From positions 1,922,001-1,986,000 of the forward strand of contig JABRWF010000008.1 of NCBI GenBank assembly GCA_018343915.1: 64,000 bases of DNA, read 5' to 3'. Each line of letters opens with the position of its first letter. Within the stretch, counting starts at the first letter, position 1. The translations under genes and the position numbers were made by a program. Below the pieces are notes generated by a model. The model ran no database searches. It worked only from the letters and a program-made list of their open reading frames with translations, and had not been told where the DNA came from. This stretch comes from Agroathelia rolfsii (lineage: Eukaryota > Basidiomycota > Agaricomycetes > Amylocorticiales > Amylocorticiaceae). Positions 26,201 to 36,785 of this stretch are shown in pieces.

Positions 26201-26383
26201 GCCTTTAAAGGTAGCGGTTTGGTAGATGGGTACGGAGCTGCTGCCATACTGGTCCTTGTGCTCTGGGTTCGGGTTCTCGACGGTAGCACACAGGGTAGAG
26301 AAGCGATAGGGGGTGCGCTCGCGGACCAAAGGGCTCTCTGGGCCCGGTGTGGGGAGAGCATTTGGAGGGATTATGGTGCTCAT
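23242..26383 (-). CDS. Predicted cystathionine beta-lyase / mevalonate kinase fusion protein
   Basis: Six exons (26383-26146, 26067-25574, 25508-25156, 25094-24728, 24664-23867, 23805-23242) join in phase to 937 residues. Residues 1-405 are a complete Cys/Met-metabolism PLP enzyme of the beta-lyase type: SSGMAALDIILRLLKPGDE, GDDLYGGTNRLL, PLP lysine K222 in DSATKYLSGHHD, and the C-terminal GLPEDLIRLCVGIED. Residues 465-937 are a complete GHMP mevalonate kinase: VSAPGKVILFGEHAVVHG, the ATP loop LPVGAGLGSSAS and LTGAGGGGCAVTL. The 58-residue linker lies inside exon 4, with no stop and no Met. The expected yeast equivalents are STR3 and ERG12. An in-frame ATG at 25120, inside the last lyase intron, could start a kinase-only transcript with a long extension. 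Confidence 0.85.
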
Positions 26384-26628
26384 TGTGGTCGGTGAGCAAC
26401 TTGCTTGTTGGATGCAGCCTGGGGGAGGTCGACCCACACCTGGATAGCATGGCGCTTGCATGCAAATGGCGCAATAAGCCACTTCGGGTCACATGTCCGA
26501 CGGCCGTTGTCTACAATAACATTTGTAAGACCATTAACTAATTAGTCTTATATCATTAGTCTTACCTTTGTTAGCTTTGTAGTCTTGTCTTAGTACCATT
26601 ATACTATACTAGTACTCCCACTATCATC
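26384..26628. promoter_or_regulatory. Bidirectional promoter region
   Basis: Only 245 nt separate the start of the lyase-kinase gene (minus) and the SWC6-like gene (plus), so the two promoters must overlap. No specific binding site is claimed. Confidence 0.5.
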
Positions 26629-27332
26629 ATGGCTCCTCGAAAACAACGTCCGTCATCCGACCATCTCATTCACACCCGTCTCTCACATGTCTGCTCTGCA
26701 ACCTAGCCACCAGGATATCGGCCTCCACCAGCACTGGTAACAGCTACACTGGCTTGTCTGCTGATGTCCTCGCAAAGCGAAACCAGCGCCATCTAGACGA
26801 CCTAGAGGCATCTCTTTCTTCTACTGCAGCATGTCGCGTCCTCTGACGTGCAAAAATGTAGCGCTCAAACTACTCTGATGCCGCTGCCGCCGTTGCCTTC
26901 AACGACGATGACGATGAGACTGGTGACGGCAAGACAGGCAAAGGCCGCGCTCGTCAAGCCCTCTCCGATCAGCGTGCGCGTGAACACGGCGGGAGGAAGA
27001 AAAAGAAATCCACCATGAATGTCAGGTCTGCGATCCTGTACCGCAAGAATCTCGCCACCCTCATCGAAGAATCTGTGCGTCGTTTTGCTCTGTCCTATCT
27101 TGAAATTACTGCTGGAACCTGCTATGAAATCAAGGGCATCACAGATCTACCCCCGGACGCACCGACATATTTAACTGCATTCGCTCCACCTTCCAGCGAA
27201 CCCCCACGCATATTTTGCTCTGTCTGTGGCTACTGGGGAAAATACAAGTGTATGCGCTGTGCTATGCCATTCTGTGATTTGAACTGCCGAGCTATACACG
27301 ACGAGACTCGATGTGAAAGAAGAGTTGTGTGA
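26629..27332 (+). CDS. VPS71: SWC6/VPS71-like zf-HIT protein, possibly disrupted
   Basis: The SWR1-complex subunit SWC6 helps exchange H2A for H2A.Z. Exon 26629-26647 splices in phase to 26707, giving MAPRKQPTRISASTSTGNSY and TGLSADVLAKRNQRHLDDLE. A third part after intron 27075-27134 ends in a zf-HIT domain: FCSVCGYWGKYKCMRCAMP, FCDLNCRAIHDETRC. Between these, the reading frame holds TGA at 26844 and TAG at 26859, seven codons before NYSDAAAAVAFND. I found no GT..AG intron longer than 29 nt that removes only these stops; a 105-nt alternative (donor gtcgcg, acceptor gacag) would skip conserved residues. Either an unusual splice or a damaging insertion is present. Confidence 0.7.
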
Positions 27333-27937
27333 TACACAGTCTAAGAACGATCATCTTTACACTGTTAGGCTATTATTGCAGAAATGTATGACCTATTATC
27401 ATATTTTTCCTGTCGTCGATTAGGCTATCCTGAGCAGATTATTCATGGAAATTCGATCAGTCACCAAAAAAAAGAGCACTCTACTAGAGAAATGCTCCTA
27501 ACAAAGTAACCTGGTAAGCACCGTTCATCCGACTATGATACCTCACATGTGCCTTACACCCAACCTTGAAGCATTTCTTGAGCTTTCGGTTGAGTAACCG
27601 AATCATTTGAAATATTTCACGAAAACCTGCAACGACTATAAAAACTGACTCTAATAGCTATGATTATCATCAGCATCAAGCAATCACATATATCTCAAGT
27701 GACGTGTGTTATCAGGCTCTACTTACGTCTGATATATGTCAATCAGTAGTAACTCTCTTCATTCTACGCCCGCATGCAACTACTCTATTCGTTATATCAA
27801 AGCCCTTCATGCACAGTATCTATGGTAGTGACAGAGATACATTTATAAATTCTAAAGGGGACGGAAAGTCGACTCATCCCGTACAATTACCGGTGCTCGC
27901 TCCCCAGCAGTCACCTGAAACGATAAAACGACCCAGC
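27333..27937. other. Intergenic before terpene synthase pseudogene
   Basis: Contains an A9 tract near 27464 and a TATAAAA-like box near 27637. No gene is supported. Confidence 0.4.
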
Positions 27938-29249
27938 ATGGAAAATTTCCTCACCAAGTCTACGCAAATATACCAAACGTACACGATCCCGGACATGCTT
28001 TCTGTCTGCAGCTTGAAAATCGGAGATAATCCTCATTACAAGGCTGTTGGAGAAGAATCACGTCAATAGATAAATAGTTTCGATGTCTTCAGCGATAGCA
28101 AACGCGCTGATCTCACGTTAAATATGAATTATTAGTCGGAAATAAAATAATTCCTTTCATATTATACCAACTGAATGCAGTGGCCATCGAGTTACTCGCT
28201 TCACATGCCTATCCAGATGCGCCGTATGGGAAGTTGCGACCAAGCTGCGATTTCATCAATCTTCTTATTGTTCTGGATGACATCAGCGACACGCAGAAAA
28301 GCCAAGAGGCCCGATCCACAAGAGATGCATTCCTCAAGGTCTTGAATGATCCTACTTGGAATGATGGCTCCAAGATCGCAGCGATGACCAGAGAGCGAGT
28401 AATGATTAATGATCTCACGTGCTACTATTATCCTCACATATCCGACTAGCCTGCGAGAAAGATTGGTGAAAGATGTCAAACCGCGAACCTGGAAGCGCTT
28501 CTTCGACCAATACACCACATATTTCGAATGTGTTGTACAGGAAGCAAATCTTCGTGCCAAGAATTAGCTTTTCCCCATCTCAGCATACATCGATCTCCGA
28601 CGCGAACCCGGTGGCGCGCGGCCGTGCTTCACGCTAGTTGAACATTCTCTTGAGCTTGAGCTGCCCGACGAATTCTTTCAAAATGAAATGTTCTTAAAGG
28701 TTTACAGGGCGACCGTCGATATGGTCTGCTGGTCGAGCGTAAGGCAGTTCAGTTCTTTCATTTTTCCTCGTCTTTAATAACCATCAACGTCGACGCATAT
28801 CTTAGGATACTATATACTCGTATAACAAGGGACAAGCTGGAGGCCAGAGCACTAGCAACATCATTACTCCTTTAATGCATGAGAAAGGGCTGGGACTCCA
28901 GCAAGCATTAGACGCTGCTAGCGAAAATTTTATCACCCTATACCGCAATTTTACGGAGGAACGTGAGAAGCTCTCTAGGAGCGAATGGGGAACAGAGGCA
29001 GCAGTGTACATCAACAGGATAAGTTATTAGGTATCCGGAAATCTTGTGGTGAGTCTTCAAACATTTCTGGATCCTTGAATATATAGGTATGGAATAATAT
29101 CTCAATTTCAGTGGAGTTTTGAGTCTGGAAAATACTTTGGCCTCAAGCACGAAGAGGTCAGGAGGACGAGACAAGTTGAACTGCTTCCTGTGAAAGAGCT
29201 CGATCGTAAGGAAATCAAACCGGGGGTTATTGCCATTCCGACCAATTAG
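27938..29249 (+). pseudogene. Full-length sesquiterpene synthase pseudogene
   Basis: All five exons of the two intact paralogues can be recognised in order: YTIPDMLSVCSLKIGDNPHY, FINLLIVLDDISD (Asp-rich motif kept), LNDPTWNDGSK, CVVQEANLRAKN, VDMVCWSS, IYSYNKGQ and KYFGLKHEEVRRTRQVELLP. In-frame stops are at 28067-28069 (Trp to TAG), 28565-28567 and 29028-29030 (Trp to TAG). The exon-1 donor GT is lost, the exon-2 donor has become GC, and in the NSE metal-binding motif the Asn is Ser, a codon is inserted and the final Glu is replaced. It is beyond rescue by reading-through. Confidence 0.93.
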
Positions 29250-30590
29250 TGCATAGTATATCATGAATGCTATCAAATCCTAATAAGATGCTCTATTATG
29301 ATGGAGGAAAATGCTCATTGAACTAGACGCTTTGCATATTTTTTTTCGTTGGTAACTATCAAGAATAAATACTTTTTTTATTTGTTGACTCAGATTTGCT
29401 TGCCTCCAACCGATGCACTGTGCCCTAAATGTTACTTGTAGATAATATCATGCACAACTCTCAAGCTTTCAAATCTATTTTCTAAGATAGAACTCGAGGA
29501 CAATCTTAAAGTTTCTTCTGAGTTTCACATCGGAGGTAACAAGACTTTGTGCTGATTCCATCCTCGCGCGTTATAAGCCACAATAAGGTGGCGGAGTGGT
29601 ATAATCATGCCACCGTGGCTGATGGCTTCACCTGCTTCACCTCGTACGCACATGACTGCATATAGTATCTTAACTAACGATTTGCTATAAGTCGCGTGCG
29701 CATATCTTAGTAATTTGAAAATTCACCGGGCAACTGAGATCTCTGTAACATCTTAATCAAGTCCCCTTTTAGGTCATTGAAGTTCAAAATCAGATTTATA
29801 TCACACTAGTAGGAGTTTGATGCCAGTGTCACGATTGCCGCACAGACTGGTTCCGCAGACAGCTCCATCGTTTGTTCTCTTTATTGTTCTTGTCTTCTCC
29901 CTCTCATTCTCACACTTCGTCTAATTTTCTTATCTCTCTACCTTACTCGTCTTTGTTATTCACTAACTAGCATGCTCACCTATAAGTTTTGTCCTTATCC
30001 CATCTTACTAATCTGCTCAATAAAGGTCTCAGTTCTCTGTGGTAGTTCTTCTGTTCGTTCTTTGTACTTGTATCCTTAAATGAACCCTACTGACTCTTTG
30101 TCAAATCAACATCAGTGATCCGCTCTTATTCATGTTCCATGTGATTGTGATCATTCTCGTTCTTGTTCTCGTCTTCCATCTTTTTTCGCTTGCTGTGTAC
30201 TTCCTCCAATGTGGTTCTCAGATTTGAAAATGTTGAATGTTATGTGAGGCCTAATAAGATCAATAAAAGAGTAGAGGAGCTAACGAGCTATGGTTATATG
30301 CCGAAAGTAAGCATAAACAAGGTAATAGTGCTTTGTGCAATTTAATTTGAACAAATGTAATATGGATAATGTAGCTGGGAGCATTCAATGCTTAGCCTTC
30401 CATTTCAAGAAGTGCATTTTTTGCATTATCAATAACCAATCGATTGAAAGTGTATAGTAGTGCTATTTAGTAGGAACTCATACAGGTAGTGTGTAACTTA
30501 CATACAGAATAAAAGTGCGGTACGTATCACATACAGTGTTGTACAGAAGTCACGAGAACTGATACATAAGTCCATTTACTTCTAAGCTGT
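29250..30590. other. Intergenic, pyrimidine-rich in the middle
   Basis: A T/C-rich strand runs from about 29870 to 30190. No gene is recognised. The right end is the 3' flank of the next terpene synthase. Confidence 0.45.
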
Positions 30591-31945
30591 TCAAGCCCGG
30601 ATGGAGACAATACCCGGCTTGATCTCTTCTGCGGCGCCCTCTCCCTCACGTGGGAGCAGCTCGACCGTCCTGGTCTTCTTGATCTCCGCATGCTTCGGTC
30701 CGAGGTACCGGGTCGTCTCGAAGCTCCACTATATGTCCATTTTAGATCATCAGTTTGGAGTATCATAACAGCATGAGAATGCCTCAATTGCGGCAGAGAA
30801 GGATACTTACCGCAATGCTGCCCGAGACCCAATATCCCAAACTATTCACATACAGCTCTGCCTCGGGGCCCCACTTGGCCACCTTGCCACGTTCAGTCAT
30901 GTATGTCTTGAAGAGTTCATTGAAGTGCTTCCCGGCTTCATTCATTGCATCCTGGAGGTTCAGGCCCTTTTCCTTCATGAGCACGGCGATGACGTTATTA
31001 CCCTCCTGCCCTTTAGATTGTTCGAGGTTGTATGAGTATACGTCCTATGAGTAAGAAAGAAAAGAAAAGGAGGTTAGCATAAGAGCATTTGTCAAACAAA
31101 GAGGAATATGAATGATGGGGGCATCTGCTACTCACATTAGACCAGCAGACCATATCCACCACAGCCCAATAGGCCTTCAAAAACGCTTCGTCCTTGAACA
31201 ATTCGTCAGGGAGCTCGAGCCCAAGGCCATACTCAGCCAAGCAACAACATGGGCGCAACGCGCTGTTCTCACGGCGCAGATCGATGTATGCAGGCAAAGG
31301 CAAGATCTTGCCTGCCTCGCGCAGCTCAGCCTCGCGGATCACGCATTCAATGTAGTTCGTGCAGTGCTCCAGGAAGCGGCGCCAGGTACGTGGCTTCATA
31401 GTGCGCAAAAGGCGGGCTCGGAACCTTGATTTTATATTGGCGGTTGGTGGTCAGCTTCTCGTAAGCATGGGACAAGATTATGTGTGCTTACTCTTGAGTC
31501 ATATGAGCGAGCTTGGAGCCATCATCCCAAGTTGGGTCACGCATGACATTGAGGAACGTATCTCCGGTAATGCGTGCGTGCTTGCCGCTCTGCGTATCAC
31601 TGACTTCATCCACGACAAAGAGGAGGTTGACGAAATCACAAGTGGCACGGAACTCTTCGTAAGGGGCGAATGGGAAAGTGCGGGAGACAAGAAGCTCGTT
31701 GGACCCTATTCAATCCATATATTAACTTTGAAAGTAAAAAGCAATGAAATATGCATACATTGAACGAAATCAGCTCGTTTTCTGTCAGTAAAGACATCGA
31801 AGCTGTTAGTCCACTCTCTCGACTCGGCAGCTGCGAGTTTGTAGTGGGGGTTTCCCAGGACTTTCAAGGTACACGGAGTAACCATATCGGGGATTATGTA
31901 TGTACCACGTTTCGCTGTAGCAGGCTCTTGCACGGAGATATTCAT
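30591..31945 (-). CDS. Sesquiterpene synthase, class I (copy A, intact)
   Basis: Exons 31945-31759, 31705-31492, 31424-31136, 31044-30811 and 30728-30591 join in phase to 353 residues. The first metal motif is D95-E96-x2-D99 in [11 protein letters not shown]. The second (NSE) is N230-D-V-Y-S234-x3-E238 in [16 protein letters not shown]. The C-terminal Arg-Tyr pair is present ([10 protein letters not shown]). The enzyme should ionise farnesyl diphosphate and cyclise it; the product cannot be told from sequence. No signal peptide is seen, so it is cytosolic. Exon lengths 2 to 5 (214, 289, 234 and 138 nt) are identical to copy B, showing recent common origin. Confidence 0.93.
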
Positions 31946-33382
31946 CTTGATTTCGAGTTTATGGGGTGTGCGTGAGCTTGTAAGGATGAGATGAAGGGAG
32001 GAGGCGTGTGTGGATGGTGATGATGAGCAAAGGCTGCCTCCGCTGGGGTTTATATACGAACGTTCAATCTCAGGCAATATTAGCAATGGGGATAGTTCCT
32101 TTCAGTGATCGCCAAGCTTGTACGCCCGCACACGAGTTGAGTCAACTAAGTGAGCGTGATGGGTGATGGTGTGTGATGCCCTGCGCAAAGGTCCATAGTC
32201 AGGTCCTTGGAGTAGTCATGATGTGCGGCACGACATCGCTCTATTTCTTTACAATCCCTGAGAGTGCCAATAGTAATGACAGAAATTATTTTTGCGCCGA
32301 TGATTCCCAACAAAGAAGGCCGCAGGGGCTTAGAAGTGCTAGACTTCAGGAACAAACACTGCCGGTGTCGCATGGCCGACGGGTGCAACTACTTTTAGGA
32401 AAGCTGATCATGACAGCTTTTGTTTATGAATCAATCCTGGATGGTCTGCAGAATCCTTTTCCTTCACCTAGAGAGATCCTTCCATTGACAATTCGGGTAT
32501 CTAAGGTTTGCATTTCCAATGATCATGATGTCAGATCTCAGAACAGTCATACCACCCAGCTGCTAAGAAATAAGAAAGCCGATGACCGTTTGGGAAGTGC
32601 TATGTCCGGTTTGTTTGATACGGCTATAGCTTGAGTGTCAACTGTAGAGCGCAACTCGAGCATAGAGAATAGGGAATGGTCTGCGGCCACTGACAGTGGC
32701 AACTCAAAGTCCGGAATGGTGGGCCGCCACAAGGTGATAAATTTGGAAAGAGGTACGCTGCTTCGGAAATATATTTCCTGTGATGAGCGGGGTATGAATC
32801 CGCCGTTATCCATTGCGCACAATACGTCCCAATGAAATGTCCCCATTCGATCGTCGAACAATCTTAATGCCCTGACTATTCAACTTAACCATCACCAGTC
32901 AACATAATCTTGCGTATGCGAAAATGGATATTTCGTCGCATATTAAGATCTATGCATGTAAATTTGAAGTACTAGGCGCATCCAACATCTTGAACTACGG
33001 TGACTAGCGTCAGTGGCACTTGAGTTTGACGCACTCCACATCGACAAATAGTCTTGAATAACCAAGCCACAGATCTGTCTTATCTCGACGCCTTCTTAGG
33101 ACCCTGAACTATCGCAGTCCTGAATCCTGTTCTTACGTGCCAAAAAGGTACTAGTAATTACGCTTTTGTAAAAGTCTGTCGATGCTCGCCTCACTAGAAG
33201 CAGGTCATTAGTAGGCGTTCCGATCCTCACTGGTATCAGTATCTGATCACTTTGCATATGGATATATGGGGAAGACTTGACATAATTATATATACGTTAG
33301 GACACATTTGATATACAGCTTACTAACGCTTCACGTTCGGTTTGGTTAGTCCTAAACCTACTGGTTTTCTCTCTGGTTGCTG
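31946..33382. other. Promoter of copy A and 3' flank of copy B
   Basis: A 153-codon plus-strand ORF (32173-32634) has no recognised family and unremarkable composition; I treat it as chance. No other structure is seen. Confidence 0.45.
32049..32056 (-). promoter_or_regulatory. TATA-like box of terpene synthase A
   Basis: A tatataaa element on the minus strand lies about 105 nt before the start codon. The paralogue has a similar box about 90 nt upstream. Confidence 0.5.
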
Positions 33383-34676
33383 CTAATGGGCTCCGATCAC
33401 CATAACATCTGGTTTTATTTCCTTGCGGTCGAAGCCCTTAACGGGGAGCAGTTCGACGGTCCTGGTCTTCCTCACCTCTTCATGCTTTGGCCCAAAATAT
33501 ATAGGCATCTCAAAACTCCACTGCGATCCAATGATCGATTAGATTTTGGCAAAACGCGATTGTTTGGAGATAAAGCTTACCGCAAGATTCCCAGATACCC
33601 ATGAGCCCAAGCTATTTGCAAATAATTCCACCTCAGGACCCCATGCGGCAAGTTTTCTGCGCTCTTTTATGTATGTCTCGTAGAGACTAGCGAAATGCTC
33701 GCCAGCGGCGTTGATCGCTTCTTGTAATCCCAGGCTTCTCTCCTTCATCAATACAGTCACATAATTGCACTCCCCTTGGCCTTTTGCTTGTTCCATATTG
33801 TACGAATATATGTCCTGTATTGTAGATGTGTTATTATATACCATATGAAGAGAAAGGCGATTCGAAATGGGCTTACATTAGACCAGCAAACCATGTCAAC
33901 CGCTTCCCAATATACTTTGAGGAATGTTTCATCCTCAAATAATTCGTCAGGAAGTTCAAGCCCAAGACAATACTCCAGTATAGTGCAGCACGGCCTAACG
34001 GCACTGTTATCACGGCGCAGGCTGGTATATGCCGTAAGAGGAAGCACTCCTTTCGCTGCCCGAAGATTAACTTCATGTATGACGCTCTCAACATATTTTG
34101 CACACTGGTCTATAAATCGGCGCAAGGTGCGTGGTTTGGCATTCTTTACTAACCGCCCGCGGAACCTATCAATATACAATTAGATAGAGGATAGAGGTGA
34201 TTGAAAAACAATGCTAACTCTCTAGTTAATCTAGCAAGCTTTGAGCCGTCATCCCAAGTGGAATCACGCAAAACCCTGACAAACGTGTCTGCAGTAATAC
34301 ACGCTTCTTTGATGGTCTGAGTATCGCTCACGTCGTCTACAACGAAGAGTACGTTGATAAGATCGCAGCTAACCCGAAATTCATCATAAGAAGCATCGGG
34401 GTATGAGTGTGAAGCAAGCAGCTCAAAAGATGCTTAAGGTAATATGGGATCAGCAATATAAAATATAATATAATAGTATCGCGATAACATACCTAACATG
34501 AAGCTGGTACGTTTCTTATCGCTGAAGAAATCCAAGTTGTCGATCCATTTGCGCGATTCTTCTCCAACAATTTTATAGTTTGGATTATTGCGGACTTGCA
34601 ACGCGCATACGGAAAACAAGTCGGGCAGAATATATGTACGAGACTTTCTCGACAGATTAGAGGTAAAAGTAGCCAT
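33383..34676 (-). CDS. Sesquiterpene synthase, class I (copy B, intact)
   Basis: Exons 34676-34493, 34432-34219, 34165-33877, 33814-33581 and 33520-33383 join in phase to 352 residues. The Asp-rich motif is D94-D95-x2-D98 (VLFVVDDVSD) and the NSE motif is N229-D-I-Y-S233-x3-E237 (CWSNDIYSYNMEQAKG). The position of the C-terminal Arg of the usual Arg-Tyr pair is Ile here (EMPIYFGPKH), unlike copy A. The RY Arg normally helps bind diphosphate, so this may change activity or product. It lies in tandem with copy A, same strand, 1.4 kb apart. The cyclisation product is unknown. Confidence 0.92.
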
Positions 34677-35194
34677 GCTGAACTGAGTTGCAGGATTGCG
34701 TATCCACGGCTGAATGAGAGGTTTATGGATGTTGCAAAAAGCTAGGCCACAGCTGGACCAGCTTATATACTTTGTGAACGGTCGAATGAATAAATCACTC
34801 ATCACGATGAGCAATGCAGCATATGAACGGTACCTAGTTCCACATTGGTAAAGATAGCACCACATGAATATGAACGGATTGAGATAACTACAAGGCGCCA
34901 TGATACTTGCCTGTAGCGCGCTTGGAAGTATAAGCGGAGAATTTTTTTATTAACTTATGATGGGGTAAATTTTTTGTGATTTGAAGAAGGATCAAAGGAC
35001 TGCATATGCAGCCATCCATCCACCGATATAAGAGCATAATAAACAATGGGCTTGCCGGGTAGCCGGAGTCATGAGAGCGACGCAAAAACAAGATGTTTCA
35101 GTTCCAATAGTCGAGATTCCATAGTATCAGGAGCTTGGGTGGCGAATGACTGAGAAGGTAAAGGTATTTGTTACGTCGGAATACTATCTCAAGC
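34677..35194. other. Upstream region of terpene synthase B
   Basis: Holds the promoter of copy B. Nothing else is recognised. Confidence 0.45.
34763..34769 (-). promoter_or_regulatory. TATA-like box of terpene synthase B
   Basis: tatataa on the minus strand, about 90 nt before the start at 34676. Confidence 0.45.
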
Positions 35195-36080
35195 TTCAGG
35201 GTCTGAGCATACATTAATGCTATGCAAGTTCTATGTCAAATAGGGATAGACATTTATCTAGTATCGCTGACAGGCTGTAGTTATAGAATGCTCCGCAGCG
35301 CTTACTATTACAGCAGATAGAGAAATGATAGACGCATCGACAAAAGTTTTGATATCAAGACGCGGTTTCTTGTTTGGGAAACAGGAATTCCTTTTGGAAA
35401 CTGAGTGACAATATTCTGGATGGGGCTTGTGCTCGTCTTGCGTCGCCTGTCTCTTGTCGCTTCCCCTCTGACTTTCTCTTTGTTTTCTCTGTCTTACTGT
35501 GGTCCAGCTGAACGTAAAAATATACTAAGCTTGTAGTAAACAGGACCACCGTTGAGCAAGAATTGGCCTTGTTCTGGAGGGCATCTTGATGCTGCTGATT
35601 TACTGGAGCAAATAGAAAACGTAGGGATACGAGGATCTGGTCAAGCCATGATGGGGGAACACTGAGAAGCAATCAGAAGTTTAATTTAGGGGCTTGTAGT
35701 ACTGTTTTTTTAGTCTACTCACTCCATCAATAAGGATTAGAAACGTGTAGAAGTATATCAAAACATATCGAAACATAGCAAAGCTTAAAAAGTAGTAAGC
35801 ACTTAGTAGTATTAGTACATTAGCTTGTAATATGCTGTAAATGACTTTCAAAAGGGTGATGCAAGCCAAGCACAAGCCCCGCCCATTCACACCCAGAATG
35901 ATGTCACTCGGTTTCCAGAAAGAGTGCCTGTTTCCCAAACAAGAAATCATGTCCCAATATCAAAACTTTTGTCGATGCGTCTATCGTTTCTCTATCTGCT
36001 GTAATGTGCGCTAGATTCTGACAAGCGCCATCAAAAGGAATATGAGGTCGGTAAGATATATATCCATATTCGCCAGTATT
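35195..36080. repeat. Large foldback (inverted-repeat) element
   Basis: The left arm (best part 35306-35455) is repeated in reverse complement at 35840-35999. Shared tracts include gatagacgcatcgacaaaag, tttcttgtttgggaaacagg and ggggcttgtgct. Weaker similarity extends outward to about 35195 and 36080. The loop is about 380 nt and AT-rich. Arms are roughly 85-90 percent identical in the core. No transposase is encoded. It may be a foldback-type non-autonomous transposon or an inverted duplication; target-site duplications were not found. Confidence 0.8.
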
Positions 36081-36277
36081 CTTGTAGGGAATATGCTTAA
36101 AGCATTGAAATGGTTCTGAAAGTTTTATAAAATGAAAGTTGATGTTGAATGACGTCCCTTGGAGTTGTCCAAGTAACTTCAATCGTAGTACTTAGTAAGT
36201 TTTTTAGTATTTCAAGCTAGAGGCAATTGGGATATTACGCTGTCACGTGTGAAACAAGCAAAAGCCTAGCAGCCAGA

Positions 36278-36420
36278 GTTCCCCCGCCGGAAAAATCTTG
36301 GAAAAAAAAAAACTCTCATTTGAACGCCTTCCGAAAAACCTCGCAACTACACGTCGAGCCGCAACCCTGCCGCGGCCATGGCTCATACTTGAACTGCAGT
36401 GTGTAATTTCTGCCATTCGA
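36278..36420 (+). repeat. Dispersed repeat, copy 1
   Basis: Shares gagttccnccg, ttccgaaaaacctcgcaac and aactgcagtgtgt, in the same order and orientation, with 52652-52785, 16 kb away. Non-coding; origin unknown. Confidence 0.65.
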
Positions 36421-36523
36421 CTTTATTTTATCTATCAATTGCGTACGATTCACGAGACTGAGACCATATAGTGAAGCGCAAATGAAAATTTTACAATGAT
36501 GAACAAGTAGTGAAGAATGCTCA

Positions 36524-36785
36524 CTCTCTGGTCATCGCCGCAATCTTGGAGCCGTCGTCCCAAGTGGGATCATTCAAGACCTTGGGGGACGCTTCCCCGG
36601 TGGATCGCACCTCTTTCCTATTTTGTGTATCGGCACGTTCAAATCTATTCACCCAACTGCGCATTTTGGCTGCAACGACTTGATAGCTTGGGTTGCCATG
36701 AATATCAAGAGTAAAAACAGATGACATATCAGGAATTGTGTAGGTGTGCGGCTGAGAGCTGTTCTTGAACTTGGAAATGAGGAGC
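36524..36785 (-). pseudogene. Internally deleted sesquiterpene synthase fragment
   Basis: The minus strand reads SQPHTYTIPDMSSVFTLDIH, then GNPSYQVVAAKMRSWVNRFE (exon 1 of the family), and jumps directly to [20 protein letters not shown] and IAAMTRE, the end of exon 2. The intron and the segment with the Asp-rich motif are missing, and exons 3-5 are absent. It is a fourth member of the local terpene synthase group. Confidence 0.88.

Noticed and set aside
26629..27480. SWC6-like copy as a processed retrocopy with an A9 tail
   Set aside because: At least two introns with splice sites are present in the DNA, so it was not copied from mature RNA.
29570..29630. tRNA-like A box (tggcggagtgg)
   Set aside because: No B box at the right distance and no acceptor stem.
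32173..32634. 153-codon ORF between the two intact terpene synthases
   Set aside because: No family resemblance, no splice context, and it lies in the promoter and 3' flank of real genes.
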